This document shows, piece after piece, positions 17,136 through 25,825 of a DNA stretch of 52,042 nt; the first letter of the stretch is position 1, and the number at the start of each line of letters is the position of its first letter. A model generated the notes under the pieces. That model was not told the DNA's origin, searched no databases, and was given only the letters and a program-made list of their open reading frames with translations. This DNA is from Filomicrobium sp. (GTDB taxonomy: Bacteria > Pseudomonadota > Alphaproteobacteria > Rhizobiales > Hyphomicrobiaceae). The translations under genes were made by a program, and so were the position numbers. The stretch covers positions 1-52,042 of the forward strand of contig JARFQY010000136.1 of the NCBI GenBank assembly GCA_029287535.1, read 5' to 3'.

Positions 17136-18344
17136 TCAGACCCCTGGTGGCTTTTTGCGCCAGCGGACCCCTTCTTTCCCAAGCTTGAAGCCCAGCTCGT
17201 AGAGCTTGGTCATGTACTTGGTGTCGAAGGGCTCCGAACTCTTCTCGGTGAATCCGACGGGAATGCTGGCAACGTTGTAATCGATCTTGTTGTCCTTGGC
17301 CCTGAGATAGAGCTTGATCAGGTCGCCTTCCGTCTGCTGCTTGATCAGCGTCGCAATCGAGCGGCCGGCGATATCGAGAGCACTTCCGTTGACGTCTTCC
17401 GGACTGGGGTCCGTTTTGTCGTTTGCGATGATGTAAATCCTGCGCTTCCACCGTACGCCATTGATCTTGTCATAACGCTTGAGGTCGAGGTCCACGGGCA
17501 GCAGGAAAGCATTTTCCGTCGTGCCGCCGTCGACGTGCATTTCTTCGTAGGTCTTGCCGGCTGAAGTGACCTTCATATAGACCGGCGGAAACAGACCTGG
17601 CAGCGCGGCTGAAGCCAACAGCACATCACGGAACAGCTGCAGAGCTTCATCGGAGTTGCGCTGTGCAATACCTCCCATGTCCCAAATGACCGGCCGCTCG
17701 GCATCAAGATTAGTGGTACCGATGAGAAGCCGCCGCCCCTTGGCATGCTCGCGCGCAATTGCGGCCATGAAATCCCTGTCGACATAATGGGCGATCAGCC
17801 TCGCAAGAGGCTTTGTGCTGGACACAGCGTTTCCGCCCAAGAGACCTGCCAGGATTTGCGGCTCGAGAATATCCTTGGTCGAGTAAAGCGTATAGATCTC
17901 CCGGAGCGGCTTGTCGTACTTCGGACCCAGAAATGCGAACGGGGCGATCAACGCACCGGTACTGACCCCGCTGACGATTTCGAACTCCGGTCGTTTGCCG
18001 GAAGCTGTCCATCCGTTCAATAAGCCCGCGCCAAAGGCGCCGTTGGAACCACCACCGGATATCGCCAGATAGGATATCGTTTGACTTCGTTTCTTGAGGA
18101 ATGCCGGCCTCGTGGCCAGCATCTGTTTGCGCCGGCGCTTGGCGAGCCTCTCGATGTTCTTCATCGGAGCATCGCCCCAAGCACGGACGTGTCCGACGCC
18201 AGCGACTTCCACCTCGTCGGCAAGTTCGACCGGGACAGGGATGCGGATCGTCGACGAAGCACAACCGATCACGCCCGCCACGATGGCGAGCATGGCCAGG
18301 GCGCGTGCCGTGGCCCGACCGAGGTTTTGCTTGATCGATCGCAA
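17136..18344 (-). CDS. Patatin-like phospholipase, predicted lipoprotein
   Basis: A roughly 400-residue patatin-family acyl hydrolase. Patatin motifs are the oxyanion-hole block SGGGSNGAFGAG, the nucleophile elbow GVSTG (Ser of GxSxG) and the catalytic Asp in VDGGTTEN. The N-terminus has a hydrophobic segment ending in a lipobox-like GVIGC, so membrane attachment through a lipidated Cys is likely. The start is TTG 18344 because GGGGAGG lies 9 bases upstream; an in-frame TTG at 18383 would add 13 residues. It probably hydrolyses phospholipids at the envelope (inference). Confidence 0.85.
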   Translation of the reverse strand: MRSIKQNLGRATARALAMLAIVAGVIGCASSTIRIPVPVELADEVEVAGVGHVRAWGDAPMKNIERLAKRRRKQMLATRPAFLKKRSQTISYLAISGGGSNGAFGAGLLNGWTASGKRPEFEIVSGVSTGALIAPFAFLGPKYDKPLREIYTLYSTKDILEPQILAGLLGGNAVSSTKPLARLIAHYVDRDFMAAIAREHAKGRRLLIGTTNLDAERPVIWDMGGIAQRNSDEALQLFRDVLLASAALPGLFPPVYMKVTSAGKTYEEMHVDGGTTENAFLLPVDLDLKRYDKINGVRWKRRIYIIANDKTDPSPEDVNGSALDIAGRSIATLIKQQTEGDLIKLYLRAKDNKIDYNVASIPVGFTEKSSEPFDTKYMTKLYELGFKLGKEGVRWRKKPPGV

Positions 18345-18618
18345 AAAACGAGGCCTCCCCTTCAAGACCCGAAATAGGAGCAATCCGTAGGGATGGATCC
18401 CCCGTGAATGAACGCTGCCCTAAAATCGTGTCGCAAATGCGCACGATAAAGCCCTGCTTGCACGGTGAGATTATTGGCCGCTTTCTTGTTGGTGCCGCTC
18501 GGTGCGCAGGATATGCAGCCAAGGCACACTAAACTGCAGCTTTGGCACACCGGGCGCGGCCGTCTATCATTGGCCAACACACTGATGCCCATGCAACTTC
18601 CATACATGCGGGCTAATG

Positions 18619-18647
18619 TTGACCAGACCTAATGATTAGACCATTGA
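18619..18647 (+). promoter_or_regulatory. Possible promoter and operator upstream of the RND operon
   Basis: A TTGACC (18619-18624) and a weak -10-like CATTGA (18642-18647) are spaced 17 bp. The spacer contains the perfect 11-base palindrome CTAATGATTAG (18629-18639). Such placement suits a repressor of the TetR type, but no regulator gene is adjacent. This is inference from layout. Confidence 0.35.
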
Positions 18648-18737
18648 GTGGGTGCTGCTCAAATGCATGGTGTCCAAAGACGAGAGGATGTTGAATAATC
18701 CACAAGTCATTACGGCCCGTGCGCCCAGCGCATTCAT

Positions 18738-18765
18738 CCGGCCTGTGCTTGAGGCCGGGTTTTTT
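18738..18765 (+). terminator. Rho-independent terminator in the RND operon leader
   Basis: CCGGCCT (18738-18744) and AGGCCGG (18752-18758) form a 7-bp stem with a 7-base loop, followed by G and TTTTTT (18760-18765). It is read in the same direction as the efflux genes, 51 bases before the adaptor start, so it either ends a small upstream transcript or acts as an attenuator. Confidence 0.6.
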
Positions 18766-18816
18766 GAGCGGTCTGACAAGCTTTGAAGTAACAGTGATTT
18801 AGAGATAGGGTTCGTG

Positions 18817-19995
18817 ATGCTCTCCCCAACCCGGCGGCGCCTCCAGAGTCTTTCCATTCCGGCAATTCCAATCTTTGCACTGGCCATGTTCGTGGCCATG
18901 GCAGATATGGCCCGCTCTGAAGAAAAGACTGAAGCAGCCAAGCCGCCGGAATTGCCGGCCGTAACTTTTGTGAAGGCGGAAAATAAGGACGTCACGCCAT
19001 CTTCGGAGTTCGTAGGCCGTGTCGAGGCTGTGCAAAGGGTCGACCTTCGGGCCCGCATCACGGGGTTCCTGGACAAACAAGCGTTCCAAGACGGTCAAAC
19101 GGTGAAAGAGGGTGAGCTGCTCTATGTTATCGAGCAAGAACCGTTCGCGGCATCCGTAAAACAGGCTGAGGCCAACCTCGCAGCCGCCAAGGCGCAGGCG
19201 CTCAATGCGACCACCGCTCTCAAGCGGGCAGAGATCCTCGTCGAACGCAAGACAGTATCTCAAGCAACGGCCGATGACCGCCTGGCTGAAAAGCGCGTTG
19301 CGGATGCCTCTGTTCTGCAAGCGGAGGCGGCACTCACGCAAGCCAAGATCACCTATTCTTACACCGAGATAAGGTCGCCGATTAATGGGCGCATCGGCCG
19401 CTCCAACATCAAACCCGGCAACTTGGTCACTCCGGAATCTGGTGTCCTGGCGACTGTGGTCAAACAAGACCCGGTTTACGTTGCCTTCAACGTCACCGAG
19501 CGCACTGTCCTCAATTTTCGCCGGAGAGTTGCTGAAATGGGATCGTCCGACAACGACGCCCGCAAGACATTACAAATGAAGCTGCGGCTTTCGGACGGCG
19601 AGATTTACGGGGAAGTCGGCCAGCTCGATTTCACCGATGTCCAGGTGAACCCGACCACGGACACCATCGTTATTCGCGGGACCTTTGCCAATCCAAATGG
19701 CTTGCTTGTCGATCAGCAGTTCGTCGTCGTGATCGTGGAGACAGCCGATCCGGAAGAGAGGCTGGTCATTCCTCGAAATGCGATCGGTCTCGATCAGCGC
19801 GGCCAGTTCGTTTTGATGGTCAATGCGGAGAACAAAATCGAGGAGCGCGTCATCCAGACCGGTGCAGCGTTTGGGCGCGATGTTGCTGTGACTTCGGGAT
19901 TGGAGCCCGGTGATCGCATCGTCGTTGAAGGCGGAATGAAAGTGCGGCCCGGCATGGAGGTCAATGCCGTCGCAGCCGAAAAGCAGGGGACATAG
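18817..19995 (+). CDS. RND efflux periplasmic adaptor (membrane fusion protein)
   Basis: A 392-residue adaptor of the AcrA/MexA type linking the pump to an outer-membrane channel. An N-terminal signal segment (residues about 10-34) is followed by the lipoyl/beta-barrel sandwich (RITGFLDKQAFQDGQTVKEG, YTEIRSPINGRIGRSNIKPG), an alpha-hairpin of roughly 70 residues rich in Ala (AEANLAAAKAQALNATTALK), and the membrane-proximal domain (GLEPGDRIVVEGGMKVRPG). No lipobox Cys is seen. A GTG directly precedes ATG 18817. Its stop is 3 bases before the pump start, so the pair is translationally coupled. Confidence 0.93.
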   Translation: MLSPTRRRLQSLSIPAIPIFALAMFVAMADMARSEEKTEAAKPPELPAVTFVKAENKDVTPSSEFVGRVEAVQRVDLRARITGFLDKQAFQDGQTVKEGELLYVIEQEPFAASVKQAEANLAAAKAQALNATTALKRAEILVERKTVSQATADDRLAEKRVADASVLQAEAALTQAKITYSYTEIRSPINGRIGRSNIKPGNLVTPESGVLATVVKQDPVYVAFNVTERTVLNFRRRVAEMGSSDNDARKTLQMKLRLSDGEIYGEVGQLDFTDVQVNPTTDTIVIRGTFANPNGLLVDQQFVVVIVETADPEERLVIPRNAIGLDQRGQFVLMVNAENKIEERVIQTGAAFGRDVAVTSGLEPGDRIVVEGGMKVRPGMEVNAVAAEKQGT

Positions 19996-19998
19996 AAC

Positions 19999-22900
19999 GT
20001 GCTCTCAGAGATTTTTGTCAGGCGTCCGAGACTCGCGTTCGTCATCTCGATCGTGATCACCATCGCGGGGCTCATTTCACAGATGGCGCTGCCCGTTGAG
20101 CAGTTCCCAGACATTGTCCCGCCGCAGGTCCGTGTCTCCGCGACCTACCCCGGTTCCAATGCTGAAGTCGTCGAACAATCAGTTGCCCAGCCCATCGAGT
20201 CGCAGGTCAACGGCGTCGACAATATGATCTATATGAAGTCGACCAGCGGCAACGACGGGACCTACTCACTGAATGTCAGCTTCAAGGTTGGCACCGACCC
20301 CGATATCAATACCGTCAACACGCAAAACCGTGTCTCGCTGGCCCTCCCGCAATTGCCTGAAGAGGTTCAGCGACAGGGTCTCAACACCAAGAAACAGTCG
20401 ACCGCGCTCCTCCAAGTCGTAACCCTGTATTCTCCCGACGACACCTTCGACACCCTGTACCTGAACAACTACGCCAAGATCAACATCATGGATACGCTCG
20501 CGCGTATTCCAGGTGTCGGCGACGTAAGGTTGTTCGGTCTGCAGGATTACTCCATGCGGATCTGGTACTTCACCGACCGGCTGACGGCGCTGAACTTGAC
20601 ACCGGCTGACGTCGTGGATGCGATACGAACGCAAAACGTCCAGGCCGCGGTCGGGCGTATCGGCGCTCAACCGATCAGCGATGACGTCGACCAGCAATAC
20701 AATCTCACGACAAAGGGTCGCCTCACAGAAACGAGTGAGTTCGAGGACATCATTATTCGGGCCAATCCAGATGGTTCGACCGTCCGAGTGAAGGATGTGG
20801 CCCGCGTGGAGCTCGGCGCCAAGAGTGCCGATACGTTCACGCGCTTGAACGGGAAGGAATCCGCCGGAATTGGGATCTACGGCTCGCCGGGCTCAAACGC
20901 CATCCAGACGGCCGAGGCGGTCCTGTCCGCCATGGACGAGTTGAAACAACGCTTCCCACCAGACCTGACGTATTCGGTGACCTATGACACCACGGTCTTC
21001 GTCAAGGCAAGTATCGAGAACGTTTATTCCTCGTTGATCATCGCCTTCATTCTCGTGGTTGCTGTCACCTTCGTCTTCCTGGGTTCGGCTCGCGCAACCA
21101 TCATCCCGGCGGTCGCCATCCCCGTCTCGCTCATCGGCACGTTCGCGGCCATGGCGGCCATGGGCGTCTCGTTGAACACGGTCTCCCTGCTCGCTCTCGT
21201 GCTCGCCATCGGTGTCGTGGTTGACGACGCGATCGTGGTCGTCGAGGGCGTGACCCGCATTATGGAGGAGGAGGGTCTGCCCGCCGACGAAGCAACAATC
21301 AAGGCGATGAACCAGCTGACGGCGCCGATCATCGCGACGACGTTGGTCCTCTTGTCGGTGTTTGTCCCTGTTGCATTCATCCCCGGCATCGTTGGCGCGC
21401 TCTTCCAGCAGTTCGCGATCTGTATCTCGTTCGCGGTGGTGATCTCTTCGGTCAACGCGCTGTCTCTTTCTCCGGCTCTTTGCTCGCTGGTCCTCAAGCA
21501 AGGCCAGACACCCAAGGGTCCCATCCGCTGGATGTTGAATAGAATTGACGACGTCACCGACGGTTACTCTTTCCTGGTAACGCGCATCCTGCGCTTTTCC
21601 GTCATTGGGCTGGTGCTGGTGGGCGTTCTCATTGCGGCTTCCGTCTTGCTCTTCCGGGTAACGCCATCAGGCTTTCTGCCCTCCGAGGACCAAGGTCTTT
21701 TCATGGGTGAAATCCAGTTGCCCGACGGTTCTTCGGTTGCCCGCACGTCAGAAATCGTCACCAAGGTGGAAGAAATCGTTGGCTCTGATCCAGCCGTCGA
21801 TGAGGTGTTTACAGTCATCGGGTACAGCCTTCTGAATAGCCTGTCGCAGTCCAACAGCGGCGTGGTCATTGGGCGACTGAAGCCCTTCGAAGAACGTCAG
21901 ACCGACGACCTCAAGGTTCACGAAACCATTGCCCGCATGCAAAAGCAGCTGTTTGCAATTCCGGGTGCCACGATTTCCCTGTTCAATCTTCCGCCGATTT
22001 CCGGCTTGGGCAATTCCGGTGGGTTCGAATACGAACTCCAGGACCTCGCAGGCGGCTCGACGAACGAGATGGCACAAACTCTGCGCGGGCTCATTGTGAA
22101 TGCTCGTAACGCTCCGGAACTGGGGACCATTTTCACGCTTTGGACCAACAATACGCCGCTCGTTTTTCTAGATATCGATCGCGCCAAGGCGCGTACGCTT
22201 GGTGTCGAGATCAACGACATCTTTACGGCGCTGCAGGCCACATTGGGCTCCCTCTACGTTAACGACTTCAACCGCTTTGGGCGCGTTTGGCAGGTTAACA
22301 TCCAAGGCGAGGCCATCGACCGGGATTCGCTCACCGACATTGGCCGCATCCACGTTAGGAACAGCAAGGGAGAGATGGTGCCGCTGCAGGGGCTCGTCCG
22401 CAATGAGTTGATCGTCGGCCCTCAGGCAATCATGCGCTTCAACAACCAAAGAAGCGTCACGGTCAACGGTGGTCCCGCGCCCGGGTACAGTTCTGGCGAG
22501 GCCCTCGCCACAATGGAACGCATTTCCAAGGAGACGCTACCGGCGGGCTTCGGCTTCTCATGGAGCGGCACGGCTTATCAGGAAAAGCTGGCCGGCGGTC
22601 AGACGGCTGTCGCCATCCTGCTCGCCGTGGTGTTTGGCTATCTCTTCCTTGTCGGCCTTTACGAAAGCTGGAGTATGCCAGCCGCGGTGCTCTTGTCGGT
22701 GGTCGTCGCCATCGTCGGGGCAATGACGACGTTGTTGCTGGCCGGGCTGCCCAATGACATTTATGCGCAGATCGGCATCGTGCTTCTCATTGGCCTTGCC
22801 TCCAAGAACGCGATTTTGATCGTTGAATTTGCCATGGCCCAGAGAAGCGAAGGCCTATCCATTCTTGATGCTGGGAAGACCGCGGCCCGCCTCAGGATCC

Positions 22901-23160
22901 GAGCGGTTTTGATGACGGCGTTCTCCTTCCTTCTCGGCCTCATTCCACTGTTGATCGCAAACGGTGCTGGTGAGGCAACCCAGAAGGCAGTTGGCTCCGG
23001 CGTCTTCGGCGGCATGCTCGCTGCTGCAACCGTCGGCGTCTTCCTGATCCCGATGCTCTACGTTGTGCTGCAGTGGACCCGCGAAACCGTGAAAGGTTAT
23101 CTAGGTGGGGCGGACGAGGGCGCGCCCGGCGCCACCGATAAGCCCGCGCCTGCGGAGTGA
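19999..23160 (+). CDS. RND multidrug efflux transporter, HAE1 family
   Basis: A 1053-residue AcrB/MexB-like inner-membrane pump, full length for the family. Typical features are FVRRPRLAFVISI at the start, two repeats of six helices around two large periplasmic loops, the proton-relay Asp pair GVVVDDAIVVVEG in helix 4, and GLASKNAILIVEFA in helix 10. It uses a GTG start (19999) with GGGGACA upstream. Drugs or lipids are the likely substrates, but specificity cannot be inferred. No TolC-like gene follows, so an outer-membrane factor must be encoded elsewhere. Confidence 0.95.
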   Translation: MLSEIFVRRPRLAFVISIVITIAGLISQMALPVEQFPDIVPPQVRVSATYPGSNAEVVEQSVAQPIESQVNGVDNMIYMKSTSGNDGTYSLNVSFKVGTDPDINTVNTQNRVSLALPQLPEEVQRQGLNTKKQSTALLQVVTLYSPDDTFDTLYLNNYAKINIMDTLARIPGVGDVRLFGLQDYSMRIWYFTDRLTALNLTPADVVDAIRTQNVQAAVGRIGAQPISDDVDQQYNLTTKGRLTETSEFEDIIIRANPDGSTVRVKDVARVELGAKSADTFTRLNGKESAGIGIYGSPGSNAIQTAEAVLSAMDELKQRFPPDLTYSVTYDTTVFVKASIENVYSSLIIAFILVVAVTFVFLGSARATIIPAVAIPVSLIGTFAAMAAMGVSLNTVSLLALVLAIGVVVDDAIVVVEGVTRIMEEEGLPADEATIKAMNQLTAPIIATTLVLLSVFVPVAFIPGIVGALFQQFAICISFAVVISSVNALSLSPALCSLVLKQGQTPKGPIRWMLNRIDDVTDGYSFLVTRILRFSVIGLVLVGVLIAASVLLFRVTPSGFLPSEDQGLFMGEIQLPDGSSVARTSEIVTKVEEIVGSDPAVDEVFTVIGYSLLNSLSQSNSGVVIGRLKPFEERQTDDLKVHETIARMQKQLFAIPGATISLFNLPPISGLGNSGGFEYELQDLAGGSTNEMAQTLRGLIVNARNAPELGTIFTLWTNNTPLVFLDIDRAKARTLGVEINDIFTALQATLGSLYVNDFNRFGRVWQVNIQGEAIDRDSLTDIGRIHVRNSKGEMVPLQGLVRNELIVGPQAIMRFNNQRSVTVNGGPAPGYSSGEALATMERISKETLPAGFGFSWSGTAYQEKLAGGQTAVAILLAVVFGYLFLVGLYESWSMPAAVLLSVVVAIVGAMTTLLLAGLPNDIYAQIGIVLLIGLASKNAILIVEFAMAQRSEGLSILDAGKTAARLRIRAVLMTAFSFLLGLIPLLIANGAGEATQKAVGSGVFGGMLAAATVGVFLIPMLYVVLQWTRETVKGYLGGADEGAPGATDKPAPAE

Positions 23161-23232
23161 GCCGAGAACGCTTGGAATGGGAGCCTCGATTGGGCGGCCA
23201 CGCGCCATGACAAACTTTGACGGGTCGGTCTG

Positions 23233-23679
23233 ATGCTTCCCGAACTCACCTTGGGCGCCATGATGATCTTGGTCACGACCATTATTCATGGCGTCTTCAC
23301 CGCAGCCAGCGTTGGGGTGCTGATGAGGTACCTGTCGAATGGCCTCAGAGTCGACACCGACTGGCGCGCGTCGGTCGTGTTGTCATTCTTTGTGCTCTTC
23401 TTGTTTCTCGCGACCGTTCTGGAAGTCTGGGTCTGGGCCCTTCTGTATATCTTGATAGGGGCCTTCGATGGGCTCGAAGAAGCCCTCTACTTCTCAACCG
23501 TCACGTTCACGACCCTGGGCTATGGTGATATCGTTCTCGATGAGGAATGGCGTCTTCTGGCGTCCTTTGAGGCGGCTAATGGCCTGTTCTTGTTCGGTTG
23601 GTCGACCGCACTTGTCTTCGCTGTCGTGCAGTGGATCTTTGATCACCGCGAAGAACAGGCATCCAAGCCTAAGCACTGA
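23233..23679 (+). CDS. Small ion channel of the potassium-channel (two-pore-helix) type
   Basis: A 148-residue inner-membrane protein with three or four hydrophobic segments. The selectivity-filter motif TFTTLGYGDIV (about residues 91-101), preceded by a pore-helix, identifies an Ion_trans_2/KcsA-like potassium channel. There is no RCK or cyclic-nucleotide domain. It follows the efflux pump by 72 bases and may be read from the same transcript. Confidence 0.88.
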   Translation: MLPELTLGAMMILVTTIIHGVFTAASVGVLMRYLSNGLRVDTDWRASVVLSFFVLFLFLATVLEVWVWALLYILIGAFDGLEEALYFSTVTFTTLGYGDIVLDEEWRLLASFEAANGLFLFGWSTALVFAVVQWIFDHREEQASKPKH

Positions 23680-23729
23680 AACTGATGCTGATCCTCGCGA
23701 CCGCGAGCCCCCTAGCCATCGCCTGCCGC

Positions 23730-24911
23730 TCAGGCCGCGCTCATTCGCTCGAACCCTGCGGCAAGGTCGGATTTCAAATCTTCAACATGCTCAAGGCCGA
23801 TGTGCAGACGCAAGGCAGGCCCCTCGGGGTTCCAGGTTGTCGCGGTCCGGTAAGAACGGCAATCGAATGGCACGATCAGGCTTTCATAACCGCCCCAGGA
23901 ATAGCCCATCCCGAAGTACTTCAGGTGATCGAGCATCGCTGCCAGGGCTTCGTTCGAGACCGGTTTGAGGAGAATCGAAAACAGTCCTGTCGCGCCCAGA
24001 AAATCGCGCTTCCAGATGTCGTGACCGCGGGCATCCGGTAACGCGGGATGCAGCACCTCAGCCACTTCTGCCCGTTCGTCAAGCCAACGGGCGATCTCCA
24101 GTCCGGACTGATAATGCCTCCGCAAACGAACCTCGAGCGTGCGCAGCCCGCGCAGCCCCAAAAACGTCTCTTCCGACCCCGTGGCGTTTCCCAGTGCAAT
24201 GGAGGTCCGTTTGATCTTCTCCGCCGCGCGCGCGTTTGAAGTGATGCTGCCAAGCAGCGCGTCGGCGTGCCCGACGATGTACTTCGTCGCCGATTGGATG
24301 GAGACATCGACCCCATGCTCGAAGGCCCGGAAATAGATTGGCGTCGCCCACGTATTGTCCAACAAGACCCACACGTCCCGGGCATGAGCGGCGGCGGTAA
24401 TGGCGGGAATGTCCTGCATCTCAAACGATTGCGAACCTGGACACTCGGTGAAGACCAACCGCGTTTTGTCCGTGATGAGATCGGCGATGCCGCCACCGAC
24501 AAGCGGATCGTAATAAACGGTCTTTACACCGATCCGCGACAAAACCTGATCACAAAACCGGCGCGTCGGATAATACACGCTGTCGGTCATCAGGATCTCG
24601 TCGCCGGCCTCGACGAATGACAAAATCGCGGTACTGACGGCGTGTAGGCCCGAGGTGGCCAGAACAGTGAATTCGCCACCTTCCAAGAGCCGGATTGCTT
24701 CGCACAGGGCATCTGTCGTTGGCGTCGTATTGCGCCCGTAAGTATAGCGCTGGTCGTAAGCGATGAGCTTCTCGTAGGACGGGAAGAGAACCGTCGAACC
24801 TCGATAGACCGGTGTATTGACGAAACCATGCGCGGCAAAGGGGTCGCGTCCGCCATGCGTTACCAGGCTGGCATGATGTTGCGACGGGCCTTTGTCATTC
24901 TTGTCGGTCAT
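23730..24911 (-). CDS. metC: Cystathionine beta-lyase (PLP-dependent)
   Basis: A 393-residue Cys/Met metabolism PLP enzyme. Evidence: VYRGSTVLFPSYEKL and RYTYGRNTTPTTDAL near the N-terminus, VLLDNTWATP with the cofactor-binding Asp, and SIQSATKYIVGHAD carrying the PLP-binding Lys. The combination HGFVNTPVYRGSTVLFP with YSWGGYESL is typical of MetC-type lyases rather than MetB. It cleaves cystathionine to homocysteine, pyruvate and ammonia in methionine synthesis. ATG 24911 has AGGTGAATC upstream. It converges on the channel gene. Confidence 0.92.
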   Translation of the reverse strand: MTDKNDKGPSQHHASLVTHGGRDPFAAHGFVNTPVYRGSTVLFPSYEKLIAYDQRYTYGRNTTPTTDALCEAIRLLEGGEFTVLATSGLHAVSTAILSFVEAGDEILMTDSVYYPTRRFCDQVLSRIGVKTVYYDPLVGGGIADLITDKTRLVFTECPGSQSFEMQDIPAITAAAHARDVWVLLDNTWATPIYFRAFEHGVDVSIQSATKYIVGHADALLGSITSNARAAEKIKRTSIALGNATGSEETFLGLRGLRTLEVRLRRHYQSGLEIARWLDERAEVAEVLHPALPDARGHDIWKRDFLGATGLFSILLKPVSNEALAAMLDHLKYFGMGYSWGGYESLIVPFDCRSYRTATTWNPEGPALRLHIGLEHVEDLKSDLAAGFERMSAA

Positions 24912-25026
24912 GATTCACCTGTTGGCGGACTGGAAACTGGCGTTTTGCCGATCGAGGGGGACAGGTCAAGGGCCCGCAAGGCGAAAACTTGCACAATCGT
25001 TGTGCTGAGGTGCGACCAAGTGGCAA

Positions 25027-25075
25027 CGATCATCTGTCGAAAACGCTGATTGGCTTCGATAATCTGTCAGAAACG
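25027..25075. repeat. Two imperfect 19-bp direct repeats, 30-bp period
   Basis: CGATCATCTGTCGAAAACG (25027-25045) and CGATAATCTGTCAGAAACG (25057-25075) match at 16 of 19 bases and start 30 bases apart. They lie in the 250-base divergent region between metC and the gene at 25162, so they may be regulator sites on one face of the helix. No regulator is identified. Confidence 0.55.
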
Positions 25076-25161
25076 GCTTGGTGGGCCTATCGTGCGGCGG
25101 TTTTGTCATGCGATCAGCGAGGTCGTGCGCGTCGCCGTTCAGTTGTTGGGTCTGAGGGCAC

Positions 25162-25818
25162 ATGAACTCTGTAGTGGAAATCAGCGGTTTCGCTGGACTA
25201 GCGATGCTTGCCGCGCCGCTGATCTTGCTATGTATCGCGTTGGTATCGGCGTTGTTTTGGCCCTTTGTTTTTAACCCTGTTGCTCTGGATGCCGTGACCG
25301 CACCCGAACTTGTGCCAGATGGTGAGAAGCCATCTGCGGAACGGGACAAAACACAAACGCGTGGTCATGGCGGCCGAGCAGAACAGGAATCAGGCATTTT
25401 TCATTATCCCAATATTGTTGCTCCACAGAGCATCGGGGGGGGGCTTGAAGAAGTCGAGGCTCGCCCATTGGCACTGCCGGATATTGCGGAACTCGAACCG
25501 CGTGCGGCGCAGGCTCATGGGTTCCTGACCGAGGCACTCAGTCTTCGCGAGTCGGGAGATGATGATGCGGCTGCTGAGCGGCTTCGCGAAGCCATTCTGC
25601 TCGCCGCCAGCATTCGCAATGATCGCCTGCACGCCCGCGCCCGCCTGGAGCTGGGCGATATCGCCGAATCTCAGGGGGACCTGACGACCGCCTGCGAGCA
25701 CTGGCAGTTAGCGCGTTCATTATTTGAGGGCGAACGGCGCACAGGAGATGCCGGTGTTTGCGAGACCCGCATGGCTCGCAACGGATGCCCGACCGACTGG
25801 GTTCTGACGGATTTCTAG
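25162..25818 (+). CDS. Membrane-anchored TPR-like protein of unknown function
   Basis: A 218-residue protein with one N-terminal helix (FAGLAMLAAPLILLCIALVS, about residues 9-36), a hydrophilic linker, and a C-terminal region (about 115-190) that reads like two or three tetratricopeptide helices (AHGFLTEALSLRESGDDDAA, LRARLELGDIA-type, TTACEHWQLARSLF). ATG 25162 has GAGGGC upstream. A run of nine G (25435-25443) lies inside the gene. It is convergent with the beta-repeat protein gene (stops 8 bases apart). A protein-protein scaffold at the inner membrane is the likeliest role. Confidence 0.7.
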   Translation: MNSVVEISGFAGLAMLAAPLILLCIALVSALFWPFVFNPVALDAVTAPELVPDGEKPSAERDKTQTRGHGGRAEQESGIFHYPNIVAPQSIGGGLEEVEARPLALPDIAELEPRAAQAHGFLTEALSLRESGDDDAAAERLREAILLAASIRNDRLHARARLELGDIAESQGDLTTACEHWQLARSLFEGERRTGDAGVCETRMARNGCPTDWVLTDF

Positions 25819-25825
25819 AACGGCG

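Noticed and set aside
20893-22449. Several long minus-strand frames inside the RND pump gene
   Set aside because: Shadows of a full-length, well-conserved RND transporter; Asp/Glu/Arg-rich as expected from antisense GC codons.
24912-25161. A riboswitch upstream of metC
   Set aside because: I found only the direct repeats, not the conserved cores of SAM or cobalamin riboswitches.
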